This document shows, piece by piece, positions 7,941 through 16,934 of a stretch of DNA of 64,000 bases (its first letter is position 1; every line of letters starts with the position of its first letter). A program made the position numbers and the translations under genes. The stretch comes from Rhodothermales bacterium (lineage in GTDB: Bacteria; Bacteroidota; Rhodothermia; Rhodothermales; Bin80), in contig CATQHT010000003.1 in NCBI GenBank assembly GCA_958296045.1, forward strand, positions 135,246 through 199,245, in the 5' to 3' direction. The notes beneath the pieces are model-generated. The model saw only the letters and a list, made by a program, of their open reading frames with translations, was not told the origin of the DNA and did no database searches.

Positions 7941-9401
7941 ATGGATCCACTCCCGCACCTTAGGCGCAGCACGCCCGCTTCGCCGGAACGCATCATCCAG
8001 TTTGGTACCGGGCGCTTCCTGCGTGGCTTTGTAGGGTTTTTCGTCGATCGCGCCAACAAGTCTGGCTGCTACGACGGTCGTATCGTTGCCGTCCAAACCA
8101 CAGGCATGAAGCGAGCCCAAGTCCTGGCACGGCAGGGTGGATGTTTCACATTGTGGACGCGCGACCAGGGACGTGATGACCTTGAAGTCGTCGAAAGCAT
8201 CAGTCGGGCGCTAGCGGTCCGTACTCAGTGGGACCAAGTGCTGGAGCTGGCTCGAAGTGAGCACCTGGAATGCGTGGTGTCCAACACCACCGAGATAGGA
8301 CTTGCGCTTGCCCTGGACGATAACATCACCGACCACCCGCCAACGTCTTATCCGTGCAAATTGGCTGCCCTCCTGTATGAGCGCGCACGCCATTTCGACT
8401 TCGATCCCGGGCGCGGCCTCGTCATCCTGCCGTGTGAGCTGATTACTGGCAACGGCGCCCTACTGCGTTCGCTGGTCGGGCAGACGGCGCAGATGCATGG
8501 CCTGGATGCACGATTTTTGCCGTGGCTGGCGGTGTCAACACATTTTTGCGATACGCTGGTGGACCGTATCGTGCCAGGCACTCCCCCGAAGGCAGCATAT
8601 GTAGCTGCGGAGCGCCGCCTGGGACGCCAGGACAGCCTGCTCATCACCGCCGAATCATACCGCCTGTGGGCCATAGAGGGCGATGCAACGCTCCGTGCGC
8701 GAATCGGGTTTGCCGACGCTGACGCTGGCATCGTCATTGCAAATGACATTGCGCCTTACCACCTTCGCAAGGTGCGCATTCTCAACGGCGGACACACGCT
8801 TTCGGTACCACTCGGACTTCTTGCTGGCAACCGCACCGTGCTGGACAACATGACAAACCCCGTGACTGCACCCTACATCGAGGCGCTGCTGACACGAGAG
8901 ATAGGCCCCGTGGTGCCGGTGGATCAGGCCACCGTGGGTCCGTACATTAATGAAGTGCTTCTCCGGTGGCGCAATCCGCATCTGGTGCACCGACTGCTGG
9001 ACATCACGCTGCAATCAACGTCAAAGATGAAGCACCGAGTGATGCCCTCGATCCAGGGTTACTATCGGCAGTACGGTTGCGTGCCCGCGCGCATCGCGCT
9101 GGGCTTCGCGGCTTTTTTGCTCATGATGCGCCCACGCGATAAGTGGCACGAAGCCAAAGGGGCATCCACGTATCGTACGTTCGACATTCGTGATGATGAG
9201 GCGCCGCGATTCAGGGCATGGTGGGGCGAGTACCCAGAGCCAGAGGCATTGGTGCGCGCGGCATGCCAACACGAGCAGCTCTGGGGGATGGACCTCGCCA
9301 GTTTGGCTGGGTGGATCGAAATGGTGACCGTGCTTCTGCGAATCCTCCAGAAAGACGGACCCGCAGCTGCTATCGGGCACATTGAGGAGCAGGGCTCGTA
9401 A
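7941..9401 (+). CDS. uxaB: Tagaturonate reductase (mannitol dehydrogenase family)
   Basis: The 486-residue protein belongs to the polyol-specific long-chain dehydrogenase family. It has a nucleotide-binding start IIQFGTGRFLRGFVGFFVD, then VSNTTEIGLAL, ILPCELITGNGALL and the catalytic-region segment KVRILNGGHTLSVPLGLL with the conserved Lys-Asn-His pattern. UxaB reduces D-tagaturonate to D-altronate with NADH, which UxaA then dehydrates. ATG 7941 lies 8 bp after the dctM stop. A mannonate oxidoreductase or mannitol dehydrogenase is possible, but the presence of uxaA favours tagaturonate. It completes the uronate operon. Confidence 0.85.
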   Translation: MDPLPHLRRSTPASPERIIQFGTGRFLRGFVGFFVDRANKSGCYDGRIVAVQTTGMKRAQVLARQGGCFTLWTRDQGRDDLEVVESISRALAVRTQWDQVLELARSEHLECVVSNTTEIGLALALDDNITDHPPTSYPCKLAALLYERARHFDFDPGRGLVILPCELITGNGALLRSLVGQTAQMHGLDARFLPWLAVSTHFCDTLVDRIVPGTPPKAAYVAAERRLGRQDSLLITAESYRLWAIEGDATLRARIGFADADAGIVIANDIAPYHLRKVRILNGGHTLSVPLGLLAGNRTVLDNMTNPVTAPYIEALLTREIGPVVPVDQATVGPYINEVLLRWRNPHLVHRLLDITLQSTSKMKHRVMPSIQGYYRQYGCVPARIALGFAAFLLMMRPRDKWHEAKGASTYRTFDIRDDEAPRFRAWWGEYPEPEALVRAACQHEQLWGMDLASLAGWIEMVTVLLRILQKDGPAAAIGHIEEQGS

Positions 9402-9413
9402 GACCGGCCGCCC

Positions 9414-10934
9414 ATGTCCCGTCAGCCGACCTTCAAACTTCATAACACCCTGACGGGTGCGCTCGAGCCGGTGCGCACTCTAGAGCCCGAACATCTGCGC
9501 ATGTACGGATGCGGACCCACCGTCTATTCGTACGCGCACATCGGCAACTTCCGCTCATTTCTTACTGCGGATCTGGTACTTCGCACCGCTTTGGCCCTCG
9601 GCTGGAAGACTACGTATGTAACCAACATCACCGATGTGGGTCACCTTACCGCGGACGACACCATCGATCCGTCTGGCGAGGATCGTATGGCACGCGCCCT
9701 TAAGTCAAAAGAAGGCGAACGCTTTGTCAATGTCTGGGATCTGGCCCGCTACTATACGCAATCGTTTCTAAAAGACTGGAAGCGGCTGAACCTGCTCGAA
9801 CCTTATGCGCGCCCCCGCGCCACCGAACATGTGCCAGAGCAGATACGGGCTGTGGAAAAACTCCTGGCGCTTGGGGTGGCCTATGAGACCTCTCTGGGCA
9901 TATACTTTTCTGTGCCGTCGTTTTCGCAGTATGGGCGCCTATCAGGCAATGCGGCAGCGTCGGACCTGCGCAGCGCGGTGCGCGACGTGATAGTGGACGA
10001 TCAGAAGAGGGATCCTCGCGACTTTGCACTCTGGAAAAAAGACCCGGGCCACCTCATGCAGTGGCACAGCCCCTGGGGCTGGGGCTTCCCAGGCTGGCAT
10101 ATCGAATGCTCTGTAATGGCGCAAGCCTACCTGGGGCCTGAGATCGACCTGCATTCCGGAGGTGAGGACCTGATCTTTCCGCACCACGAATGTGAAATCG
10201 CACAGGCCGAGTCGCTTACTGGAAAGCCCTTTGCGCGGCATTGGGTGCATACGCGCTTCCTGCAGGTCGAAGGACAAAAGATGTCCAAACGGTTGGGCAA
10301 CTTCCTGCGCGTCCGTGACGTCATCGGTTCAGATCCTTCGCTGGCAAAGGGGCTCGCCCTCAGGCTGGCGCTCATCGCTGGTCAATACCGGAAGCCTTTC
10401 AACTACACGCGAGCCACCTTCAGTGACGCATTGCACCATGTACGGCGCTTCAGGGATGCTTACGAGATGGCCGCGCAAGCCCGCCGCCGCGGTCCAGGTG
10501 GCCCGGATGCCATCGGCGACAGGCTAGAGCCGATCTACCAACGCGCTCTGGGTGCCATGAGGCACGACCTTAACACACCCGCCGCCATCGCCGCCGCGCT
10601 CAGCGGCACCAAGGTCATTATGCAGGCCGGAAGGCAGATGACTCAGGCCGCAGCTCGCGCAGCAATGACATTCCTGAATCAGATAGAAGCGCTGCTGGGC
10701 GTGGTAGGGCCTAAGCCGATCTCAGGTGCGCCTGGACATGGGTTGGCGCCAGAGGCCGACGCAATGTCAACACTCGCATCCATCATCGAGCCGCTGATTG
10801 CCGCGCGCCAAAAGGCACGCATGAGCAGAGACTTCGCCAAAGCGGACGCCCTGCGGGATGACATTCTTTCCCACAACGTGGAGCTGCAGGACACGCCACA
10901 AGGCACCACCTGGAAACCAAAAGTCAGCCCATAA
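9414..10934 (+). CDS. cysS: Cysteinyl-tRNA synthetase
   Basis: The 506-residue class I synthetase shows the HIGN signature in [10 protein letters not shown] and the KMSKRLGN loop. Zinc ligands fit [19 protein letters not shown] and [12 protein letters not shown]. It charges tRNA-Cys in the cytoplasm. It is 12 bp after the uxaB-like gene and 3 bp before the next gene, so a housekeeping gene appears to ride on, or lie beside, the uronate operon. Length and C-terminal region are normal. Confidence 0.97.
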   Translation: MSRQPTFKLHNTLTGALEPVRTLEPEHLRMYGCGPTVYSYAHIGNFRSFLTADLVLRTALALGWKTTYVTNITDVGHLTADDTIDPSGEDRMARALKSKEGERFVNVWDLARYYTQSFLKDWKRLNLLEPYARPRATEHVPEQIRAVEKLLALGVAYETSLGIYFSVPSFSQYGRLSGNAAASDLRSAVRDVIVDDQKRDPRDFALWKKDPGHLMQWHSPWGWGFPGWHIECSVMAQAYLGPEIDLHSGGEDLIFPHHECEIAQAESLTGKPFARHWVHTRFLQVEGQKMSKRLGNFLRVRDVIGSDPSLAKGLALRLALIAGQYRKPFNYTRATFSDALHHVRRFRDAYEMAAQARRRGPGGPDAIGDRLEPIYQRALGAMRHDLNTPAAIAAALSGTKVIMQAGRQMTQAAARAAMTFLNQIEALLGVVGPKPISGAPGHGLAPEADAMSTLASIIEPLIAARQKARMSRDFAKADALRDDILSHNVELQDTPQGTTWKPKVSP

Positions 10935-10937
10935 CCT

Positions 10938-11474
10938 ATGGCCCAAGTAAAGCCGTTAGACTACAGCGCCATCGGCGGAGGACTTTCGCGAATGCTGGAC
11001 CGCTACCACCTGAAAGGGACCCTCACCGGAGATCTCGAATCGGACGCGTTTCTGGCTTCCCATGCGGCGGCGCCGGTCCTGGGTCTGCTCTTTGACCAAC
11101 GCGTGCGGGCAGAAGTCGCTTTCACTGGGCCCCAACGCCTCTACCAGCGCATCGGACACCTCGATATGGCACGTCTGGCGACCTTTGATCCAGAAGAGCT
11201 GCGGCACACTTTTGCGCCTCCCCCCTTGGCCGTGCATCGCTTTTCAAACAAGATGGCTGACTATACACGCCGCGTGGCTCAGATCATCGTCAGCGACTAT
11301 AGAAGCGATCCGACCAACCTATGGAGCGACGGGGCACACAGCGTAACAATTCGCAAACGGTTGCAGGCGATGCCCGGGTTTGGGCCCGGCAAGTCCGTGA
11401 AGATGAAGTTTGTGCTCCACTACCTCGGCTACAGAGACTTCTCGGACGAAGAGGTAAGTGACGGGAAAAAGTAG
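10938..11474 (+). CDS. HhH-GPD-like protein (TIGR03252-type)
   Basis: The 178-residue protein looks like the uncharacterised HhH-GPD family of about 177 residues: HAAAPVLGLLFDQRVRAEVAF at the start (quoted in part), RIGHLDMARLATFDPEELR, and a helix-hairpin-helix-like LQAMPGFGPGKSVKMKFVLHY near the C-terminus. The fold is shared with base-excision DNA glycosylases, but the catalytic Lys/Asp pair is not obvious to me, so glycosylase activity is unproven. It follows cysS by 3 bp. Its last 46 bp overlap the 3' end of the convergent RND gene. Confidence 0.65.
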   Translation: MAQVKPLDYSAIGGGLSRMLDRYHLKGTLTGDLESDAFLASHAAAPVLGLLFDQRVRAEVAFTGPQRLYQRIGHLDMARLATFDPEELRHTFAPPPLAVHRFSNKMADYTRRVAQIIVSDYRSDPTNLWSDGAHSVTIRKRLQAMPGFGPGKSVKMKFVLHYLGYRDFSDEEVSDGKK

Positions 11475-14400
11475 GTGTAGAGCGCCGGCACCACGACCAT
11501 ATTCAGGAGCGTGGACGTGAGCAGGCCTCCGAGAATCACAATCGCCATAGGCGCCTGAATCTCCTTGCCCGGCTCTCCTCCTCCAAGGGCCAGCGGTAAC
11601 AGCGCCAAAGCAGCGGTGATCGCCGTCATCATGATTGGCAGTAGCCGCTCGGCAGAACCTTGTCGAACGGCACCGGCCAAGTCCATACCCTGCCTCCGCA
11701 GATTCTGATACTGGCTGACGAGCAGCAGTCCGTTGCGCACCGCGATGCCGAATAGCGTCAGGAATCCGACCATGGACGCAAGGTTGAGCTGTGACCCCGT
11801 GATGATCAGTGCCAGCACGCCCCCTACCAACGCCAATGGCAGATTCACCATCACTAGGCCCGCCAGCCTTGCGCCCCCAAGGGAGCGCTGAAGGATCAGA
11901 AAGATGATCGCGATTGCCAATAGCGACAGCAGTCCCATCCGCAAGGCTGCGGCATCACCCCGTGTGCTTCGGCCTTCGACAGAATAGCTAAACCCGTTCG
12001 GCCAGTCCATCGCAGCTAACGCACGATCTAATGCCTGTAGCGTTCCCGCCGTGTTGCCTCCGGTCATGTTGGCGGAAACGCGAAGCGTGCGCTGGGCATT
12101 CTCGCGACCAATATTGCTAAGGCCACGCTCCCACCGCAGATCGACCAGCTCACCCAAGCTGATACGCTGCCCAGAAGACGTAGAGATCGGTGATCGCAGA
12201 ATAGCCTCTTCACTCGCGCGCTTGTCTCTGGGAAATCGTACCACCACGTTAAAAACGCCGCTGGCATCACGGACCTCAGTGACCGTTTTGCCCCCAAAGG
12301 CAGCTTCCACATATTCCGCTAACTGGCTGGGGCGCACGCCATAAGCGGACATACGATCGCGATTCGCATACAGGCGAAGCTGCGGTACCAGAGCCTTCTG
12401 CTCTGTCGCCACATCCGTCAACCCTTCCAAGCTCTCCATGCGCGGCTGCAGCTCCGCCGCCTTTGCACGGAGCAGCGCTATATCACTACCATAGAGCTTC
12501 ACCACCAGGGATGTGCGGGATCCAGACATGACGTGGTCAATCCGGTGACTGACGGGCTGCCCGAATTCCGTCGACGCACCCGGAAACCGCGAAGCCAACG
12601 TCCGCAGGTCTTCCAGCGTCCTGTCAGGGTTGTCGTCCGAAGGGTCAAGCTCCACATCAATCTCCGAGGCACTCACCGGCAACAGATGGTCATCTACATC
12701 ACCGCGACCGGTCCGGCGCGAAGTAAATTCCACCGCGGGATGGTCTAGAATCATCCGCTCCAACCTGCCGCCGATCGCGTCGGACTCCTCCAGAGATGTT
12801 CCGGGAATGTTGCCGATATGTACCACCAGCGAGCCCTCTCGGAATGGCGGCAAGAAGCCACGCTCCACGGTAAACATGAGTCCCACCATCGCCACTGCTA
12901 ACGCCAATGAGGTACCGATCACCAAACGCTGATGTCGCAGGCTCCACTCCAGCAATGGCTGGTACCAGCGTACCAGCAAACGGGACAGCGTGCCTTCAGA
13001 CAGCTTCGAGCCAGGCAAGAGCGCCAAGCACAGCACCGGCGTGATGGTGATCGCCACCAAGAGGGACGCCAGGATGGCTGTCACATAGGAAAACCCGAGC
13101 GGCCTTAGCAGCTGCCCCTCGAAGCCGGCGAAGAACAGAAATGGTAGAAAGACCACACAGATTATCAGCGTGGCATTGATGATGGGGCCGCGGACCTCTT
13201 TGGAAGCTTCGAACACTACGCCAAGCGCTGGTCTGTCGGGCCATTGACGCAGTCGCCGATGCACATTCTCCACATCTATCACGGCATCGTCCACTAACGC
13301 GCCGATCGCGATCGCCAGCCCACCCAGCGTCATAGTGTTGACCGTTACTCCCGTCCACTTCATGGCCACCAGCGCCGCTCCCAAAGACAGAGGGATCGCC
13401 AGAAGGGAAATCACCGTAGTGCGGACGCTCCACAAGAACAGAAACAGGATCACCACCACCAGTACGACGCCGTCGCGCAGCGCCGCCACCACATTGTCTA
13501 CCGCGCGCTCGATAAAAGTGGCCTGCCGGAACATGGTGGTGATAATCTCAACTGACTCCGGCACCGACTGCTTAAGGTCCTCGAGGGCGGCATCGATGCG
13601 AGCGGTCAGCTCAAGCGTGTTGACGTCGGGCTGCTTCACAACGCTCATGATCACCGCGGGCTGCGCCCCGGCTGAAGCTGATCCATAGCGCGGCTGTGGA
13701 CCGAATCGGACCTCTGCCACGTCACGCACGCGCACCGGTGCACCACTGCGCACCGTGATGACCGTCCGCTCGATATCCTCCAGATCTCGGATCCGGCCCA
13801 ACCCGCGGATCAGCACCTGCTGACCACCCGCCCGATAAAAGCCGCCCGAACCATCTCTGTTGGATTCGCTTACGGCCTCTAGCACCTCGCGCAGTGTCAC
13901 ATCAAGCAGACGCATGCGCTCGGGGTCCGCAACGACTTGAAACTCTTTCACGTCCCCCCCGATAGGGACGATCTGCGCCACGCCCGGCACGGCAAGAAGG
14001 CGCCGCCGCACCTGAAATTCCGCCACGGTGCGCAACTCAATCGATGGCAGCGAATCGCTGCGTAGACCCAGCAGCATGACTTCGCCCATGATCGACTCTG
14101 CAGCCGTCATGTAAGGCACTCCTACCTCAGACGGCAGGTCCCGGCTGACTGCTAAGATCCGTTCACCGACTACCTGGCGAGCGATAAGGCGGTTGGTACC
14201 CCACTCAAAATCGGCATGCACTAGGCTGATGCCATGTGCGGAATTGCTGCGAACCCGCCGGACGCCAGCAGCTCCTAGCAGCGCAGACTCCACCGGATAC
14301 GTGACCAGACGCTCGATCTCTTCGGCCGCTAGGCCGTGAGCATCCGTCATCACCGTGATGGATGGTGCGGTGAATTCGGGGAAGATGTCGACAGGAAGCG

Positions 14401-14497
14401 TCAGCGCTGACCATACGCCAGCACCGAACAGAATTGCGGCGCCAAGCAGCACCGCTCCACGATTCAAGAGCGACCACCTGATCAGGTTGTCAAGCAT
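11429..14497 (-). CDS. HME-type RND efflux transporter (CusA/CzcA family)
   Basis: The 1022-residue protein has the RND plan of a hydrophobic N-terminal helix, two large periplasmic loops and two six-helix blocks, with FPEFTAPSITVMTDAHG near the start and AIAIGALVDDAVIDVEN at about residues 396-411. The charged TM4 motif differs from the CzcA form DFGxxxDGAxxxxEN, so it belongs to the broader heavy-metal-efflux branch with unassigned substrate. Such pumps extrude cations across both membranes with an adaptor and a TolC-like protein. The adaptor gene lies 16 bp upstream; no outer-membrane factor is in the window. It ends inside the convergent HhH-GPD gene. Confidence 0.9.
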   Translation of the reverse strand: MLDNLIRWSLLNRGAVLLGAAILFGAGVWSALTLPVDIFPEFTAPSITVMTDAHGLAAEEIERLVTYPVESALLGAAGVRRVRSNSAHGISLVHADFEWGTNRLIARQVVGERILAVSRDLPSEVGVPYMTAAESIMGEVMLLGLRSDSLPSIELRTVAEFQVRRRLLAVPGVAQIVPIGGDVKEFQVVADPERMRLLDVTLREVLEAVSESNRDGSGGFYRAGGQQVLIRGLGRIRDLEDIERTVITVRSGAPVRVRDVAEVRFGPQPRYGSASAGAQPAVIMSVVKQPDVNTLELTARIDAALEDLKQSVPESVEIITTMFRQATFIERAVDNVVAALRDGVVLVVVILFLFLWSVRTTVISLLAIPLSLGAALVAMKWTGVTVNTMTLGGLAIAIGALVDDAVIDVENVHRRLRQWPDRPALGVVFEASKEVRGPIINATLIICVVFLPFLFFAGFEGQLLRPLGFSYVTAILASLLVAITITPVLCLALLPGSKLSEGTLSRLLVRWYQPLLEWSLRHQRLVIGTSLALAVAMVGLMFTVERGFLPPFREGSLVVHIGNIPGTSLEESDAIGGRLERMILDHPAVEFTSRRTGRGDVDDHLLPVSASEIDVELDPSDDNPDRTLEDLRTLASRFPGASTEFGQPVSHRIDHVMSGSRTSLVVKLYGSDIALLRAKAAELQPRMESLEGLTDVATEQKALVPQLRLYANRDRMSAYGVRPSQLAEYVEAAFGGKTVTEVRDASGVFNVVVRFPRDKRASEEAILRSPISTSSGQRISLGELVDLRWERGLSNIGRENAQRTLRVSANMTGGNTAGTLQALDRALAAMDWPNGFSYSVEGRSTRGDAAALRMGLLSLLAIAIIFLILQRSLGGARLAGLVMVNLPLALVGGVLALIITGSQLNLASMVGFLTLFGIAVRNGLLLVSQYQNLRRQGMDLAGAVRQGSAERLLPIMMTAITAALALLPLALGGGEPGKEIQAPMAIVILGGLLTSTLLNMVVVPALYTYFFPSLTSSSEKSL

Positions 14498-14513
14498 CCA
14501 ACCCCTACTGGCT

Positions 14514-16055
14514 TTAGTGGTCGTGCGCGTGTCCTCCGCTAACTGACACCGAAGCTAAGTATACGTTGTAGCCCCCCTCTGTCACCACATACTCTCCTGC
14601 CTCCACACCAGATTCTATTACCAAGTTGTTCCCTTCTCGCCCCTTCAGCACCACCGGCCTCCGCTCAAACAATTCGCCTTCGGTCTGGACATACACCACC
14701 TCCATCCCATCTTCCAGAAGGACCGCACCGGACGGCAAGACGACGCCCTCACCACTGTGTCCTACCGAAAGCTCCGCATTGGCAAAAAGCCCAATAGCCA
14801 GGGAGCGGTCGGAATTTGGTACAGAGAATACTACCGGAAGAGTCCGATTCTCTGTCGCTACCTCGGTTCCCACCGCTACGAGGCTGGATGTGGAATACCG
14901 ACGCGTGGAGCCTTCTACGCTAAATGAGACCTCTTCAATGCTTCGGGCATGCGCCGCATCGCGGACATGCAACAAGAGGCGTAACCAGACGACGCTTGGA
15001 TCCATAATCTTGAACAGGGGGTCACCTACGGCCACCGTCGCGCCAGCCATCACCGCCCGTTCCTCCACGAACCCTGACAGGGGCGCCCGAATCTCGTACG
15101 CTTCACTTTCTCCAGACCCACTGCCGTTGAGCACCGCCAGTGCGGCACTAGCTACGCGGTATTCGATTTGGGCATCCACTAGCCTGTTACGCGCCACAGC
15201 ACCTGCTTCGAAGAGCTGCTGCATGCGCGCTAGCTCCACGCTGGCTCTTTCCGCCCGGGCACTTACCGCCGCGTAAGAGTATTCCGACGCCAAAGGCGCG
15301 ATTGTTGCTAGGACGGCGTGCCGCTGAATGAAGCTGCCGACTACCGGCGTATTAAGGTTGGCGCCCGCTACCAGGATGCCGCTCACAGGAGTTGCCACCA
15401 TCGCGACCCGCGAGGTCGCCGCCTCGATCACCCCTTGCGCTCGGATCACACGGCGCACCTCCCCCTGCTCTGCCTGGCGGACACTAAACGGAACCGTCCA
15501 CTGGACCTCCTTCGTCAGAGCAATCCCGGAAGGTTCTACGCCAGGTTCTGGAATGTCATCCGCTGACGCATGGACGACCACGGTACCAAGCTCAATCCGC
15601 TCCCGGTGGTCAGTAGTCTCGACTACAATAGACGCCGGAAAGCTGCCTGCTTCCGGCACCCAGATGGCAGGCGAGTAGATGCCCGGCGACCTAGCTTGAA
15701 CCGGCTCCGACATCGCGGACCCGACTGTCAGCGTCAGACGCGCCTCGGTGACGGCCTGAAAATCGCTGCGCCGCGTAAGGTGAATAAGCCACCGGTAGCG
15801 ATGGGTGCCCGCCACATGATGCGGGTACTCAACAAACGCCTCCGTTTCGGCGGTCCATACCGTCACGACGACAGAACCAGCCTCGTCGTCTGTAATGTGG
15901 TCGTGCTGGCCAGAGCTGCACCGTGCATCAGCAGCCAGACAAAGCACGAACGCCAGTGCCAAGGCGTTACTACCTGATCGACCCCGATGCCGTTGGCGTG
16001 CTGCGGGCAGCCCACTCAACGATGCCCGCGACAAGACGACTCGCCCTGAAATCAC
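14514..16055 (-). CDS. RND efflux periplasmic adaptor (membrane fusion protein, CusB/CzcB-like)
   Basis: The frame encodes 513 residues. The central part has the adaptor pattern: barrel-sandwich halves VSGILVAGANLNTPVVG and IRAPLSGFVEERAVMAGATV flanking a helical hairpin rich in Ala, Glu and Arg, and the end carries VVTEGGYNVYLASVSVSGG. It joins the pump to an outer-membrane channel. The N-terminus has a hydrophobic stretch ending near DARCSSGQHDH and an extra domain of about 170 residues before the adaptor core. The C-terminus HAHDH and the N-terminal QHDH could bind metal. The first start is uncertain because the expected signal peptide lies about 30 residues in. Confidence 0.85.
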   Translation of the reverse strand: MISGRVVLSRASLSGLPAARQRHRGRSGSNALALAFVLCLAADARCSSGQHDHITDDEAGSVVVTVWTAETEAFVEYPHHVAGTHRYRWLIHLTRRSDFQAVTEARLTLTVGSAMSEPVQARSPGIYSPAIWVPEAGSFPASIVVETTDHRERIELGTVVVHASADDIPEPGVEPSGIALTKEVQWTVPFSVRQAEQGEVRRVIRAQGVIEAATSRVAMVATPVSGILVAGANLNTPVVGSFIQRHAVLATIAPLASEYSYAAVSARAERASVELARMQQLFEAGAVARNRLVDAQIEYRVASAALAVLNGSGSGESEAYEIRAPLSGFVEERAVMAGATVAVGDPLFKIMDPSVVWLRLLLHVRDAAHARSIEEVSFSVEGSTRRYSTSSLVAVGTEVATENRTLPVVFSVPNSDRSLAIGLFANAELSVGHSGEGVVLPSGAVLLEDGMEVVYVQTEGELFERRPVVLKGREGNNLVIESGVEAGEYVVTEGGYNVYLASVSVSGGHAHDH

Positions 16056-16451
16056 AACCTGGCCAAACTTCCGTTAGAGCAGGGCCGCCTTCGCCGACGT
16101 TACGCTACCCGACGCTCCAACTAGCCCAAGACCTCTGGATGCAACAACACGCATCCGTGCCTGACGCACGCAATAAGACCTCTGATCAACCGCACCCGCA
16201 TACTGCGCGTCCCGATACCGAAGCCGTCCCTCCCCTTGGCCTCGTATCGACCTTAGCCCCAGCCGAGCGGAATTCGTTGTAAGCGTGTTTCGGCCTACCT
16301 GATCTTAGCAACAACACCTGAGCCCTCGCACGGCAGTGCCGCAATCTCACGCCCAGGCGTGGTGCTGCGAACGATAGGCAGTGGCAGACCGCCTAGCCGC
16401 CGCGCCAACATCATGCAAAGTCAGCCAGCAGCCCACCAGGTCGTGCGGCAA
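16056..16451. other. Noncoding region upstream of the efflux genes
   Basis: About 396 bp between the adaptor start and the stop of the acidic lipoprotein gene. I see no ORF with family features and no clear inverted-repeat operator. Because both flanking genes are on the minus strand, it should hold the promoter for the adaptor-pump pair and any terminator of the lipoprotein gene. Confidence 0.35.
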
Positions 16452-16811
16452 CTAGAGGCCGCCTCCCCCTTCACCTTCGGCCTCTTCGCCTTCGCCTTCA
16501 CCTGCCGCGGCCTCTTCGCCTTCTTCCATCTCGCCCTCTGCGCCTTCCTCCATCTCGCCCTCTGCGCCGTCACCGTGATCCATCATCTCGCCTTCGCCGT
16601 GTTCCATCATCTCGCCTTCACCTTCTCCCTCCATGCCTTCTTCGCCAGTCGCATCAGCATCTCCCTCTTCCATCGCACCCTCGTCCATCATCTCGGTGGC
16701 GTCGCCATCATGTTCTGCGTCACCATTTGCATGGTCGCCTTCACCGGTACCACACGCCCCGACAAAGACGAGGGCCAGCAGCAGAACGAGTATTCCAGTA
16801 AATCCTTTCAT
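16452..16811 (-). CDS. Small acidic Met/His-rich lipoprotein
   Basis: From the ATG at 16811 (MKGFTGILVLLLALVFVGAC) the product is 119 residues; a start 3 codons earlier is also possible. The lipobox VGAC makes it a lipoprotein. The mature part is almost entirely Glu, Asp, Gly, Ala, Met and His, with pieces such as EGEMMEHGEGEMMDHGDG and EGAEGEMEEGEE. I recognise no family. Met-Met-x-His clusters in an acidic chain, next to a metal-type RND system, suggest extracytoplasmic cation binding, by analogy with Met/His-rich periplasmic copper and silver proteins; this is inference. The encoding DNA is strongly purine-skewed on the coding strand, so chance low-complexity drift is the alternative. Confidence 0.65.
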   Translation of the reverse strand: MKGFTGILVLLLALVFVGACGTGEGDHANGDAEHDGDATEMMDEGAMEEGDADATGEEGMEGEGEGEMMEHGEGEMMDHGDGAEGEMEEGAEGEMEEGEEAAAGEGEGEEAEGEGGGGL

Positions 16812-16934
16812 GAGTCTCAACCGGGTAAGTGGTCAGTATGGACAGGTTGCACAGGCTCTCTACCTGCATGGGTACAGTATACGACACGGAATGTTGGAAT
16901 GCAAACGCTGACACCGGTCGATGCAAACATTTTT

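Noticed and set aside
7248-8120. A 290-residue minus-strand open frame over dctM/uxaB
   Set aside because: It is a shadow of two well-supported genes; composition is Thr/Ser/Arg-rich with no motif.
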